A DNA stretch of 64,000 nt from Azorinus chamasolen (taxonomy: Eukaryota; Mollusca; Bivalvia; Cardiida; Solecurtidae): the NCBI GenBank assembly GCA_963576725.1, contig OY755238.1:23123845-23187844 (forward strand), given 5' to 3'. The position numbers were made by a program, and so were the translations under genes. The notes under the pieces were generated by a model that saw only the letters and a list, made by a program, of their open reading frames with translations, had not been told where the DNA came from and made no database searches. This document shows positions 20,511-30,410 of the stretch, in pieces (within the stretch, counting starts at the first letter, position 1; each line of letters begins with the position of its first letter).

Positions 20511-20573
20511 TTTGTGTTGATTAACGTCTGCTTCTGCAAACAATGGTTCTAACGTTTACTATATGCAGACCAT

Positions 20574-20741
20574 TCGAAAGCAAAAGCAGCAATGCCAAAA
20601 GAGACTGAATCCGTCCATGAACTGTTATTAAAAATGCAACTCTACTCACCCAAGCGGTATTCAAATTTCCTAATCAAAGCATTGGAATTCATGGTTGCAA
20701 AAGACTTGAACATATATCAACACTGAGAATGAAGTGTGGGC
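20574..20741 (+). repeat. Diverged Sat282 fragment at the 5' edge of Naiad copy 2
   Basis: TTCGAAAGCAAAAGCAGCAA, CCCAAGCGGTATTCAAATTT and CACTGAGAATGAAGTGTGGG follow the satellite unit order. It passes directly into Naiad coding sequence at about 20742. Confidence 0.6.
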
Positions 20742-20981
20742 GAATTATCTGAACACAAAAGATTCTTCTTGAAAATTCCTTTTATTAATAAAGGTATTGA
20801 TTTTATTGACCCCCAAAGTATTTTTAGAGACAAAAATGTAATTGACACTATTCCTAAATACTTTAAAAATACAGAACCACCTATCATCTGTTACAAATAT
20901 AACAAACCCATCAGAAATACAATTTTCAACTATAATAAAATTGTGGCCGACCTTAATATTAACGATAATATTCCTGATAAT

Positions 20982-20984
20982 TGA
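20982..20984 (+). other. In-frame TGA at the CxC motif (same site as copy 1 #4)
   Basis: The context IPDN-TGA-DCATSKFC is identical to 9029-9031 on the other strand. It is a conserved selenocysteine candidate. Confidence 0.7.
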
Positions 20985-21395
20985 GATTGCGCCACCTCAA
21001 AATTTTGCTATTCTCCGGCTGGTCATGTGATTACTGGTAATTTTGAGATAATTAAAGATAAACGTTTACGATCTCTTTTGAATAAAGGTCCCAAATATAG
21101 AATACCATCCATGATAGATTTTAACTCTTGTCGAGTTCAGATTGCGGAGGCTTTACAAAATTTTAGTATTAAATGGTGTCGAAGAGAACATGTTGAGTCT
21201 AATGCTCTTTCTAGTTGGAAAAAACACATTTTTGATATTATTGATAAACGCATTTTCTTTTATAGCTCTAATAAACACCTTCTTCCATCTAAACCTAGAA
21301 TTTCTTTTAGACATCTTAAGAAGGGTTTACAGGATTTCCATTCAAAATACGTTTTTGTTTCTGCTGATAAGGCATCGAATACTGTGATTATTATT

Positions 21396-21398
21396 TGA
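21396..21398 (+). other. In-frame TGA where copy 1 has Cys (TGT)
   Basis: The context is VIII-TGA-RLHYIDV. Copy 1 encodes the same residue as TGT at 8615-8617. Either a Cys/Sec interchange or a single third-position mutation. Confidence 0.5.
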
Positions 21399-22863
21399 CG
21401 ATTACATTATATCGATGTCTTGAAGCAGGAAATTATTAATACCAAGTCATACATTTCAGTTACTACTGACGAAAATACCATCGTTTCAGACCATGTCAAA
21501 AAGTGCGAACAACTTAGAACCGATATTAAAATTACACAACATAAACTTCCTACAATGTATTGGTTAGCAAAACTACATAAAAAACATATAAAGCGCGTTT
21601 CATTGCAAATTCTAGTTCATGTACAACTACTAAATTGTCTATACTTTTGACTTCTTGTTTAACGAAGGTATAGGAACATGTAAGGTTCTTCTGTGATAAG
21701 ACTTATGAAAATTCTGGAATAAATCTCTTCTGGTCTATTAAGAACTCTTCAGAAGTCTTAAACAAACTTAAGAACAAAAGGTATTTTGCATCCACTGTAA
21801 GCACGTACGATTTTTCTACTCTGTACACAACTCTTCCTCATATTTTAATTAAGGATAAGCTTACTCCAGAAAGTATTTGCCCGGGAAAAACATCATTCTT
21901 GGCATGTAATGCTGAAAAAGCTTTCTTTACTGACGAGCAAATGAAATATTACACCAATTGGACTTGCTCAGAAGTTTGCGAATCACTAACGTTTCTTTTG
22001 GATAACATATTTGTACGTTATGGGAATGCTATATACCGTCAGGTAATTGGTATTCCCATGGGTACGAATTGTGCACCACTTGTCGCAGATTTGTTTTTGT
22101 ACTGCTATGAGAGAGATTTCATGTTGCGTTTGAATCCTCAATCACAAGAAGATGTTATAAAATCCTTCAATGAAACTTGTAGATATTTGGATGATATTTT
22201 AACTTAGATAACCCTTTCTTTCTTTGATGCTCTGATTCCTACAATTTATCCTAAAGAACTCAAATTGAATAAAGCTAATACCCCGTCCGACAATTATGCA
22301 GCGTTTCTTGATCTCCACCTTAAAATTGATAATGGAATTATCACTTCTAAAATATATGACAAAAGAGATGATTTTGATTTTAATATTGTTAACTTTCCTC
22401 ATCTTGACGGGGATGTTCCCCGTGCTCCATCTTACGGGGTTTATATATCTCAACATATTCGTTTTGCTAGAGCTTGTTCATCTATTGACGATTTTAACAG
22501 TCGAAATCTCATTTTAACTGAAAAACTGCTTAAGCAAGGATATAGATACCATAAACTAAGAAAAAAAATTTCTAAATTTTCCTATCGAAATCTCTCGCTT
22601 ATTGGCAAGTACCAATCTAATCTCAAGGAGCGTCTGCGACACGGTGTTTCACATCCTGAATTTTATGGTGATGTGATTTACAAACTTCGTAAAATTATTG
22701 GACATACCCATTTTCTCACTTTGTTCATCAAATATGTTAAAAAAAAAATCATTAAAAGGGATATGAACCTGTAGTACTACAACATACTGCATGTTTGTTT
22801 GTCAACCCTTTTACAGTTGGCAACCACGCTGGCCTCTTTGCATGTACGCCGACTAGAATGGTT

Positions 22864-22928
22864 TAGTACTCTATGAAGGCGACCGATGAAATCCAGAAAT
22901 GGAAGGAGAACGTCGGATATCTGTACTA
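22864..22928 (+). promoter_or_regulatory. SECIS-like element of Naiad-X
   Basis: 65 nt. Perfect helix I UAGUAC/GUACUA; quartet AUGAA (22873-22877) facing GGAU (22915-22918); GGCG/CGUC at the base of helix II; AAA at 22889-22891, 11 nt after UGAA. The upper helix II is degraded in this copy but well paired in the sister at 63244-63308 (CCUC/GAGG). The UAG stop lies in helix I. Confidence 0.7.
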
Positions 22929-23183
22929 TTTCGTTTTTGACGTACCCTTTATTACTTTTCTACAGTTACTCTGTTTGCAGCTCAATCATTGAGTACACTG
23001 GCGATAGGTGGATACAGTTTGTTCACTTAAATGTTTTCGTTATACATGCACTTTACCACTGTATGTGCCGTCGCGGTTGTTGTACATTAGTTGGAGAGGG
23101 GATACGTTTATTTACACTGTTTGTCTTTTAGGGTGGGGATGGAATACGTGTGAGGTTTTGCGCCCATAAACCGGTTTAACCCC

Positions 23184-23201
23184 CAGTGACTTTTGTCACT
23201 G
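23184..23201 (+). promoter_or_regulatory. Conserved 3' UTR hairpin of Naiad-X
   Basis: CAGUGAC-UUUU-GUCACUG, a perfect 7-bp stem with a UUUU loop, just after the palindrome AAACCGGTTT and just before CCGTTCCAAGGCGG. Equivalent stems exist in subfamilies Y and Z with different bases. It may be the structure recognised by the element's RT, but that is inference. Confidence 0.55.
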
Positions 23202-23371
23202 ACCGTTCCAAGGCGGTGCTTCCATCTTCCCCCTATTGTGTGTTTGTTTTGTCTTTGTGCGTCTCTTGTTGTTTTTATAGTTATGTACATTTGCTCTTTC
23301 CTTGTGTTGCTGTTCGGGCGACTGTTTGTTCTGTATGTGGTGTTCCTGCATGACTCATTTTTGTACTTTTA

Positions 23372-23576
23372 GTAATTGTTACAAATTCAATCCGACTTGG
23401 AACGGGGTTTTACGTTCACACTTCCATGCGTAATTTAATATATTATGGTTTACGGCACTATAATTTAAAACAATGTCAGACATTGAAATGATATCGTTGA
23501 TCTTGAATAAGCAAATCGTAATATCAAAGAAAGTAGTCTGTTTTAATTCGGTGCGCGGACACCCTGTTATTACGTA
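23372..23576. other. Spacer between Naiad copy 2 and the inverted-repeat element
   Basis: Unassigned AT-rich sequence. Confidence 0.3.
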
Positions 23577-23579
23577 TTA

Positions 23580-24636
23580 TGGGCCCGTCACACAATGACG
23601 TTCTGGTCACCGTTCTCTGGCGTTTGAGTAAACGTTGGTAGTCGCCCATGGTCGCTGGGATATCGCCAGAAGAGCGTATGTGAACGCTGGTGAACGCTAG
23701 TGAACGTCGGTGATTGCCGGGAATCGGCGGAGATCGCTGGTCCGGAAAAAATGTTTTGAACATGCACAAAAGTTCTCACCGAGACGAGCGTTCTTCAACG
23801 TTTGATTTTAAATGCTGAAGAACGTTTAATAACGTTAATGGAACGTTTTACTAACGTTCGATGAGCGTTGCACGCGTTCGGATATCGTTAGTCAGTCGTT
23901 ACTCTAGCGTTACTCGGTTGTTACTTATCGTTTGCTTTGCAGTGAACGACTCACTGGCGACCTGTCAACGACCGCTGAACGCCCCCCTAGCGCATGCAGC
24001 ATGTGACTAAAGTCAAACGAACGTCAAAACGTTATTCTGTCGTTATTCACACGTTAGTCACACGCTCAACACGCTCGTCTAACGTTTACAAATCGTTCGT
24101 TGTGCGCCAGTGGCACGTTAGCACACGCTAATGGTTTTCAGGGGTATCTTACTTTGTCACTGTTACACGCTATTTGCGCGTAAGACACACGCTAGTCATG
24201 CGTTAGGTACACGTTTATCACACGCCAGAGGCCTGTTCAGGAGCGCGGACGCTTGATGAGCGCTTGCCCGAGCACAAGTATCACTGCTGAACGCCATCGA
24301 GCGCCTTTTCTAAAATCAAGTACATTTTTGTTCTGCGGTCGGGTTCTAGAGCATCAGTTTGTTAATTACGATTGTTTTCTTCCAGTCGGTTGCTTCTGTT
24401 ACTGTGTTGGTAGCCATCTTGGAAACACAAGCGAATGGCAAAGCGATACACCTCGCGAGTAGGTTAGCTTGCGCTAGCTGGCACTCTCGTTCAGAGTCCA
24501 AGCGCTCGAAGTGACATCGAGCGCCCACACTCCTGAACAGGCCTCTGATGTGTCATCCTCTCACTAGAACGCTCAATAATTGAACGATTGAAAATGTTCA
24601 GAGAACGTTGACAGAACGTCATGGTGTGACGGCCCC
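23580..24636. mobile_element. Harbinger-like inverted-repeat element (non-autonomous), about 1.06 kb
   Basis: Terminal inverted repeats of about 37 bp. The left end reads GGGCCCGTCACACAATGACG and the right end, reverse-complemented, GGGGCCGTCACACCATGACG; both continue through TTCTG and CGTTCTCTG. TTA flanks both sides (23577-23579 and 24637-24639), as expected of PIF/Harbinger target duplications. The interior is unusually CpG-rich and full of AACGTT, ACACGCTA and GTTCG variants. No transposase frame is present. Confidence 0.7.
24226..24547. mobile_element. Second inverted-repeat element nested inside, 322 bp
   Basis: It starts CAGAGGCCTGTTCAGGAG and ends with the reverse complement CTCCTGAACAGGCCTCTG. 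The terminal repeats extend about 33 bp with few mismatches (GCGGACGCTTGATG versus GTGGGCGCTCGATG). I could not find a matching target duplication, so the superfamily is left open. Confidence 0.65.
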
Positions 24637-24789
24637 TTAAACAAATGATGACAGTGAAAATATATGCTCGCTTTCAATATAAGAAATACAACTATTTGGG
24701 AATGCGACTACAGAATAGTGCAGACACGTATTGCCGCATGCCAAATGAAATATTTGATCAAGATCTAGATCTACCCTTCAGTTAAAATA

Positions 24790-25042
24790 TTTTTCTTTTG
24801 GCGCCAAATTTAAAAGTGTCGTCTGCAATAATAATTTACATATTAAATATAATTCTAAACTAAATAATAAAGGTATATTAGTAAAACATTTGTTTTTTAA
24901 AAACATGTATGCTTGGGCTAAAATAATTCAGAAAACAGTGAAGTCCAAGGTCAGATGCTGCCTTGAAAAAGCGGCAACTGACCTGGGACTGCACCGTTTT
25001 CAATGGTGCAAACATGCGACATTGTCGCCGAAAGAGTTAAAT
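24790..25042. repeat. TTAA-type MITE-like repeat (inverted partner of 5826-6070)
   Basis: TTGGCGCCAAATTTAAAAGT to GCCGAAAGAGTTAA, matching 5826-6070 in reverse. It contains the palindrome GGTCAGATGCTGCC...GGCAACTGACC. Confidence 0.5.
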
Positions 25043-25382
25043 AATTGGATGTCATCGAAATTAACATTAATCTGAACGCCATGATGCTACTGTTTGCAAT
25101 ATAATTAGAGCAAATTGTTTTGTTGTCTTTTAAATTGTCAGTATAAATCAGTCGCTAGAACGACTCTCATCCAGTCAGGCGATATATAATTGAATCATCC
25201 GAATTATCCACTATCTATTCATTGTTTTATCCTGAATTGATATCTGTCTTGATAGCGCTTTATCATCTTAATGAAAATCGTGGACGCTGTGGTGAGATAA
25301 ACAAAGTTATTAATGAATTGTAAGTATTGATACTTCACATTTTATCAGATGCACTATTTATTTTGAAAACTAAATAGTCGAT

Positions 25383-25582
25383 AGAATGTTAATACTAATG
25401 GTAGTACTGGTAGTCGTAGTAGTTAATGTTGTACTAATAATAATTCTAATAGTAACAGTAGTAGAAGAAATAGTAGTAGTAGTAGTAGTAGTAGTAGTAG
25501 CAGTAGTAGTAGAAGTAATAGTAGTAGTAGTAGTAGCAGAAGTAGTAGACGTAAATAATAGTATTATTAGTAGTAGTAGTCT
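25383..25582. repeat. (TAG)n-type imperfect microsatellite
   Basis: GTA/TAG triplets with interruptions, longest pure run near 25470-25500. Open frames crossing it encode only V/I or T/S runs and are not genes. Confidence 0.9.
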
Positions 25583-25617
25583 AACGCTCGTCATTTAAAT
25601 GTTTGGTTTTACACTGA

Positions 25618-25722
25618 TGGGGAATAAGCCCAGAGTTGTTACAGAATCAGCTTCTGTTGACACAAAGTCCATCGGGATTGATGACGCCATAGATGCTAAA
25701 GGAATATATCATCACGACGAAT
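25618..25722 (+). repeat. About 100-bp dispersed repeat, copy a
   Basis: GGGGAATAAGCCCAGAGTTG to TAAAGGAATATATCATCACG, repeated with about 85% identity at 26368-26470. Function unknown. Confidence 0.6.
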
Positions 25723-27670
25723 TTATAATCTGATGGAGTCCATGAAGAGTGTATATCTGCCAATGTTTGACTGATAGTTTCCAGTGCAAGTAAAATCGAG
25801 TAGTCCAAACTCATACGAAAATGAAATATATACGTTGTCAGAATACATTTATTACACCGATGGTTCTAATATCGTAATCAAGATTTAATTCAACTCTACT
25901 GCAGCTGCGTCAATATGCATATGCATTTATGTCCTTTTAAGCAAACCGAACAATTGCAAAGTGCATAACACCACTGATTACTTTATGTTCCCTATGAACA
26001 TCTGATAAATGGAGAAGTGTATAACAGCATTAGAGACTTTTGATTGGTACTTTCAAGGCAGACTGGCAGGCTCAGAACACTATTTTATGATGGAAGCATA
26101 TCAAATGGAATCAATCTTCGTGGTTTCAGCTATGTTGTAGCGTATCCTTTAACTCATTGAATAAATACAACTAGTCCGTCTTTACGGCATATATAAACAA
26201 ATGAAACTGTTGTCACTGAAGACCAAAACTTTTTTATATTATAAACAGTACAAACCCTGGTCAAAGGGGCCAATCTGGAATGCTTTGAGTTTGGTCTACA
26301 ACCTCTGCAATTTCTTATGGCACATTAAGGGTAACGCTCTTCATTTCGATTTTTGTGTTGCCATTGACAGGGAATAAAGCCAGAGTTGTTAAAGAATCAG
26401 TTTCTGTTGAAACAGAGGTACATCAGTACTGATGATGTCATAGATACTAAAGGAATGAATCATCAGATTTAAACACACGCCAAATATAAATCTGAAAAAA
26501 CTTTTTGTACAATTTTAAAATGATTGCAATATTACAATTTGATGATAATTGAGAAACATTGTCAGCTGAGATTGACCTATATCTGGCAAGTCCTTTTCCT
26601 GGTGAATATTTAAGAAAAACGTGATGACATAAATATTCGTTGGCTGATTTATATAATGATGTAAGAATACAGGGCGTATTTGGTAATCGCAGAAACTATA
26701 GAATCAACTCAAAAAAATGGAATAAGCAAACGGAGAAGACCCTGATCTGGTAATTTGTAATTGTCGTCCATATGAAGAAAAGAACTAATCCGTCCTTTGA
26801 CAGAATCGATGATTCACATAGCACCTTATAAACATTCAAACAAGAACTTCGTTTTCGTTACGCAATGGGAGTCATCAGTCTACATAAAAAGTAAACAACT
26901 TCATGATAAACGTATTTCCTGTAGCAACCTGTAGAACCATTTAATATATATTTAACAAAAAGTGCGAAGAAAGCATTTATCAAATTGTAATTCTGTACAT
27001 CCTCTAGATTTGCATTTCTAAATTCGATACATTAACATCAGAGCATACATGGAAATGAATCTTTTAGAATTATGTTTTGCCCAAAGTCTTATATCTGTCA
27101 AGATTACAAATGATCGCGGTTGTATAGGAATTTGATATAAAACCGCAATAAAGGAATCTGTTAGTCCCATATTAGGATTGTACCCATTTTTAACGCACGT
27201 AATGCTGTCTGCAACATTGCTTTTTATTCTCACTCAGAGCAATATTCGTTTATTAAGGCCTAGATACTGTGTATGTTTTGTACATCGGTACATAATAAAA
27301 TTTTAATCTTACATTCATAGCAGTGAACACACCTCGAGGAACATTTTTATCAATAACTCGTATCTTGTTATCCGGGACCTGAGTCGCATATGCAAACAGC
27401 TTTGGTCCAGATGATAGGCCGGGTAACCCATGTCTCATCAGGATATAAGCTGTTTGTTACCCGGTTAACAGGTTTTCAATAGCTTCTTCGAATTGGAAAT
27501 ACATAAAAATGCTTCGGACCAAATTTTGAGCAGACATTATTATTTGTCACATCGGGTTAGGTGTTAAGAAACGGCTGTGGATACAAATTGCTTGTTCGCA
27601 GTATATCGGATATGACATAGATCCTTAGGTCACTACACGTTTGTTTTAAAATACATTCATTCATTAACCA
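25723..27670. other. No gene seen; second copy of the 100-bp repeat inside
   Basis: 26368-26470 repeats 25618-25722 in the same orientation. A palindrome-type AAACCCTGG...GGTCTAC motif lies near 26250-26310. No coding signal. Confidence 0.4.
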
Positions 27671-27888
27671 CTAACCTCTTTCGGGGCCAAATTTCTTATT
27701 GTCGTCTTCAATCCAAATTTTAAATTCATTCGGTAAAATAAGGAAAAAGATAAATAAGTGCAACTTTCAAAGGAGTAAAGCACATATATAGAAATAGAGT
27801 TTGAGACAAAAAGTTCAAACGCCGATTTGAAAAGGCGGTGTCTGATCTTGGACTGCTCTATTTGCGACTTTGGCGGTGAAAGGGTTAA
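27671..27888. mobile_element. TTAA-flanked MITE, sister of 11748-11984
   Basis: Begins CTAACCTCTTTCGGGGCC and ends TGGCGGTGAAAGGGTTAA. It shares ATTGTCGTCTTCAAT, CATTCGGTAAAATAAGGAA, GAGTTTGAGACAAA and GGCGGTGTCTGATC with its sister. Confidence 0.55.
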
Positions 27889-28035
27889 GGTTTAGTCAGA
27901 TGAGGGTGGGTCTGTACTTAACTTTCAAAACAGTGTGGATCCAGATGATACTCCGAGCAACTTGGTATCTAATCATGGTAGGATCCAAACTATTTGTCAT
28001 CCTGTTTTACGTTTGATGAAACGAAATATAAAAAT

Positions 28036-28665
28036 TCTGAAAATGGGTGATCCTTCGAAAGCAAAAGTAGAAATGCAAAACGAGAAAATTGCAGACTCTG
28101 TTTTATTGAGTCTGTTCATGAGTAGTAAATGAAAGTGCAACACTACTCACAACCCCTAGCACCGGCTTAAGCAGTATTCAATTTTCGAAACTAATAACAT
28201 GAAAAATAATGATCCCGAAGGACCAGAAAATATAACAACACTGAGAATGAAGTACGGGACGATTTTTTACGGCAGCCACACAAGCACTTAACACCTGCTG
28301 TTGTGAAGTACATAAATTCTAAAAATGGGTGATCCTTCGAAAGCAAAAGTAGAAATGCAAAACGAGAAAAGTGCAGACTCCGTTTTACTGAGTCTGTTCC
28401 TGAGTAGTAATTAAAAGTGCAACACTACTCACACCCCTTAGCAACGGCTTAAGCAGTATTCAGTTTTCAAAACTAATAACATGAAAACTAATGATCCCGA
28501 AGGACCAGAAAATATAACAATACTGAGAATGAAGTACGTGGCGACGTTTTACGGTCGCCACACAAGCACTTAACACCTGCTATTGTGAAGTACATAAATT
28601 CTGAAAATGGGTGATCCTTCGAAAGCAAAAGTAAAAATGCAAAACGAGAAAATTGCAGACTCGGT
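28036..28665 (+). repeat. Sat282 array, about 2.2 units
   Basis: GGGTGATCCTTCGAAAG starts at 28045, 28327 and 28609, exactly 282 bp apart. Each full unit holds GCAGACTC...GAGTCTG, AGCACCGGCTTAAGCAG-like and GAAGTACGGGACGA blocks. Confidence 0.85.
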
Positions 28666-28785
28666 AAGACATGTTTGCTCAGGTGATTAAAGAGCAAAGT
28701 CATCATAGTAACAGGGGCGTAGCTAGTGCTAAGCACTCACGCACGTGCGTTATATCAATCTGAAAGATGAACGCATAATTACATG

Positions 28786-28988
28786 TACAGTAAAACCTCT
28801 CTATAACGGCCACTACCTTTTGTTTAAAATATTTTGTTTAGGGCAGGTGGCTGCTTAAAGCAAGGTGAAAGTAAATCCGAACGCTCCTATAGGAATGTTC
28901 CGTTTTATTTTCATCTTGCATTAAGCAGTCACTTGCCTTATCACAAAATACTTTAATTTTGTAGCCATTATAGAGGGGTTTTACTGTA
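28786..28988. mobile_element. pogo/Tigger-like MITE, about 203 bp
   Basis: Inverted ends TACAGTAAAACCTCTCTATA and, reversed, TACAGTAAAACCCCTCTATA. The TA at the outer edge fits a Tc1/mariner-type TA duplication. The interior has GCATTAAGCAGTCACTTGCC. Relatives lie at 45139-45292 and 53593-53751, with decayed ones near 2870, 5690 and 43970. Confidence 0.65.
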
Positions 28989-29383
28989 TGTCTAAAATGG
29001 AGGGGGTAGACTTTGATAAACATTTTGTCTTGTCATGTAAGCTTGACCACGTTCCCTCATACTGGCTTCTATGTACATGTCACCGTTTGAAACCACTGTG
29101 TTAAATAGAGCATTTGCTCTATTTATCACAATGGTTTATAACCTATACAATTCTTAGCATGTCTCCGGGCCCAAAAGCTTCGACTGGAGCTTTCTGCATT
29201 ACTTTTATCATGCATGAAGCAATCACCTAATTTTAAGACTTCTATGTTCAGTAAAGGAGTGCCCGCTTGTTCTACTACATCTACTGCACTATGAGTGATT
29301 TCGGCACATACAAACTAATTCATCACAAGAGAGTTATCTATAGTTTATATGTCCGGATCAGCAGAGAACCATGTATATTCTGA

Positions 29384-29635
29384 TTAACCCTTCTCTTGCT
29401 GACTTTTAAAAAAACCATTTATCCTTCTTTACCCATGCCCAGTTGTATAATTACACATATATTCACTGTGTACAAGTATTTCGCTGTGCAATGACTGCTA
29501 TGGAGTGCACTGGTTGCACAATCAACTTGTAAATAGTGCAGACCCTGATGAGACAGCTCCTGCAGAAGCTGTCTCATCTGGGTCTTCACTATTTACAGGT
29601 AGGTATATTGATGTGAATAGCAAGCGAAGGGTTAA
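29384..29635. mobile_element. TTAA-flanked MITE with central palindrome
   Basis: Ends TTAACCCTTCTCTTGCT and AGCAAGCGAAGGGTTAA are inverted repeats bounded by TTAA. At 29537-29600 sits a strong hairpin, AGACCC-GATGAGACAGCT around a GC-rich loop with AGCTGTCTCATC-GGGTCT. Confidence 0.6.
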
Positions 29636-30179
29636 GAAAAAGTAAATCAGACATATTCTATCCTTGCACGCTAACAGTGAATCCGTGATTACATATGCAG
29701 ACAGTGTGGTACAGCTGAGATGCCATAATGCAGTGTCTGATCTGGACCCAATCTGAACTTGAACCATAGTTTTGCAAAGATATGAGAGAAATTTTATTTT
29801 ATGAATTGAACCAGATGACTGTTGTTGCAGACGAAATATTACTTAGTGTGCAAAGAGTTACGGTAGCATTCTTACACGATATGCGTGCTTCTGCTTAGTG
29901 GTTGATTTACTTCACCCGTCATGTTCATTTTAGCCGTTGTATTACCTTACCCGTTTCTGAGATATTTAACCCTTATTCTGCTGAATAATTAAAACTGCTG
30001 TCTTCCTTTCTGTATAATAACTAAACACATAATTAAATTGTATCAAAATTTGTCAATAAAGAAATGGATTTGTATGGCAAACAATGCAGGTCTGGAGCCC
30101 TTTGATCTGGGTCTACACTGCCTCTTTCCATATATGCTTATTTGTAGGAATAGTGTTTTATGTATTGCACAACAGCAAG
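29636..30179. other. No gene seen
   Basis: A CAGTGTGG...CTGATCTGGACCC motif of the dispersed palindrome type near 29700-29755. Otherwise unassigned. Confidence 0.3.
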
Positions 30180-30410
30180 TATTAAGAGCTTGTGTAGCGG
30201 CCGTAAAAGGTCGAACCGTACTTCATTCTCGGTGTTGTTATGTTTTCTTGTTCTTCGGGATCATTAGGTCTGAACAGTGCTTTTAAATATGACAATTCAA
30301 TAACCCTTCAGCCGGTGTTAGGGCACGTGAGTAGTGTTGCACATTAATAATTGCTCATAAACAGATTCAAGAAAACTGAGTCAAAGTTTTCTCTTTTCGA
30401 ATTGCTCGTT
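30180..30410 (-). repeat. Diverged Sat282 unit
   Basis: GCGGCCGTAAAAGGTCG, TACTTCATTCTCGGTGTTGT and CAGCCGGTGTTAGGGC follow the reversed satellite unit. Confidence 0.6.

Larger units (their letters stand above)
20742..22866 (+). pseudogene. Naiad-X linker + reverse transcriptase, with in-frame TGA codons
   Basis: It opens with LSEHKRFFLKIPFINKGIDF, continues to IPDN-TGA-DCATSKFC (CxC position) and GHVITGNFEIIKDKRL, then the RT fingers, TYDFSTLYTTLP (motif A), GIPMGTNCAPLVADLF (motif B) and RYLDDI (motif C, 22183-22200). The block HLDGDVPR, YGVYISQ, FNSRNLILTEKLLKQG and HPEFYGDVIYKLRKIIGH follows, then the C-terminus GNHAGLFACTPT, ending at TAG 22864-22866. Up to the first frame break the only stops are two TGA (20982, 21396). 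Decay includes the 1-bp deletion near 21582 shared with copy 1, a TAG at 21671-21673, a small deletion near 21865, a lost base near 22201 and a poly-A length change near 22740. The gene is dead, but it is the best template here for the C-terminal half. Confidence 0.8.
20742..23371 (+). mobile_element. Naiad (Penelope-like) subfamily X, copy 2
   Basis: The longest plus-strand Naiad. The 5' end is truncated within the linker (the GIY-YIG domain is missing). It then carries the CxC region, complete RT, C-terminal region, stop codon, SECIS-like hairpin (22864-22928) and full subfamily X 3' UTR ending TTTTTGTACTTTTA. Its predicted protein is nearly identical to copy 1 where they overlap. Confidence 0.85.

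Noticed and set aside
24253..24462. 70-codon open frame inside the nested inverted-repeat element
   Set aside because: No transposase or other motif; the element is only 322 bp.
25370..25598. Frames encoding poly-V/I or poly-T/S
   Set aside because: Translation of the (TAG)n microsatellite.
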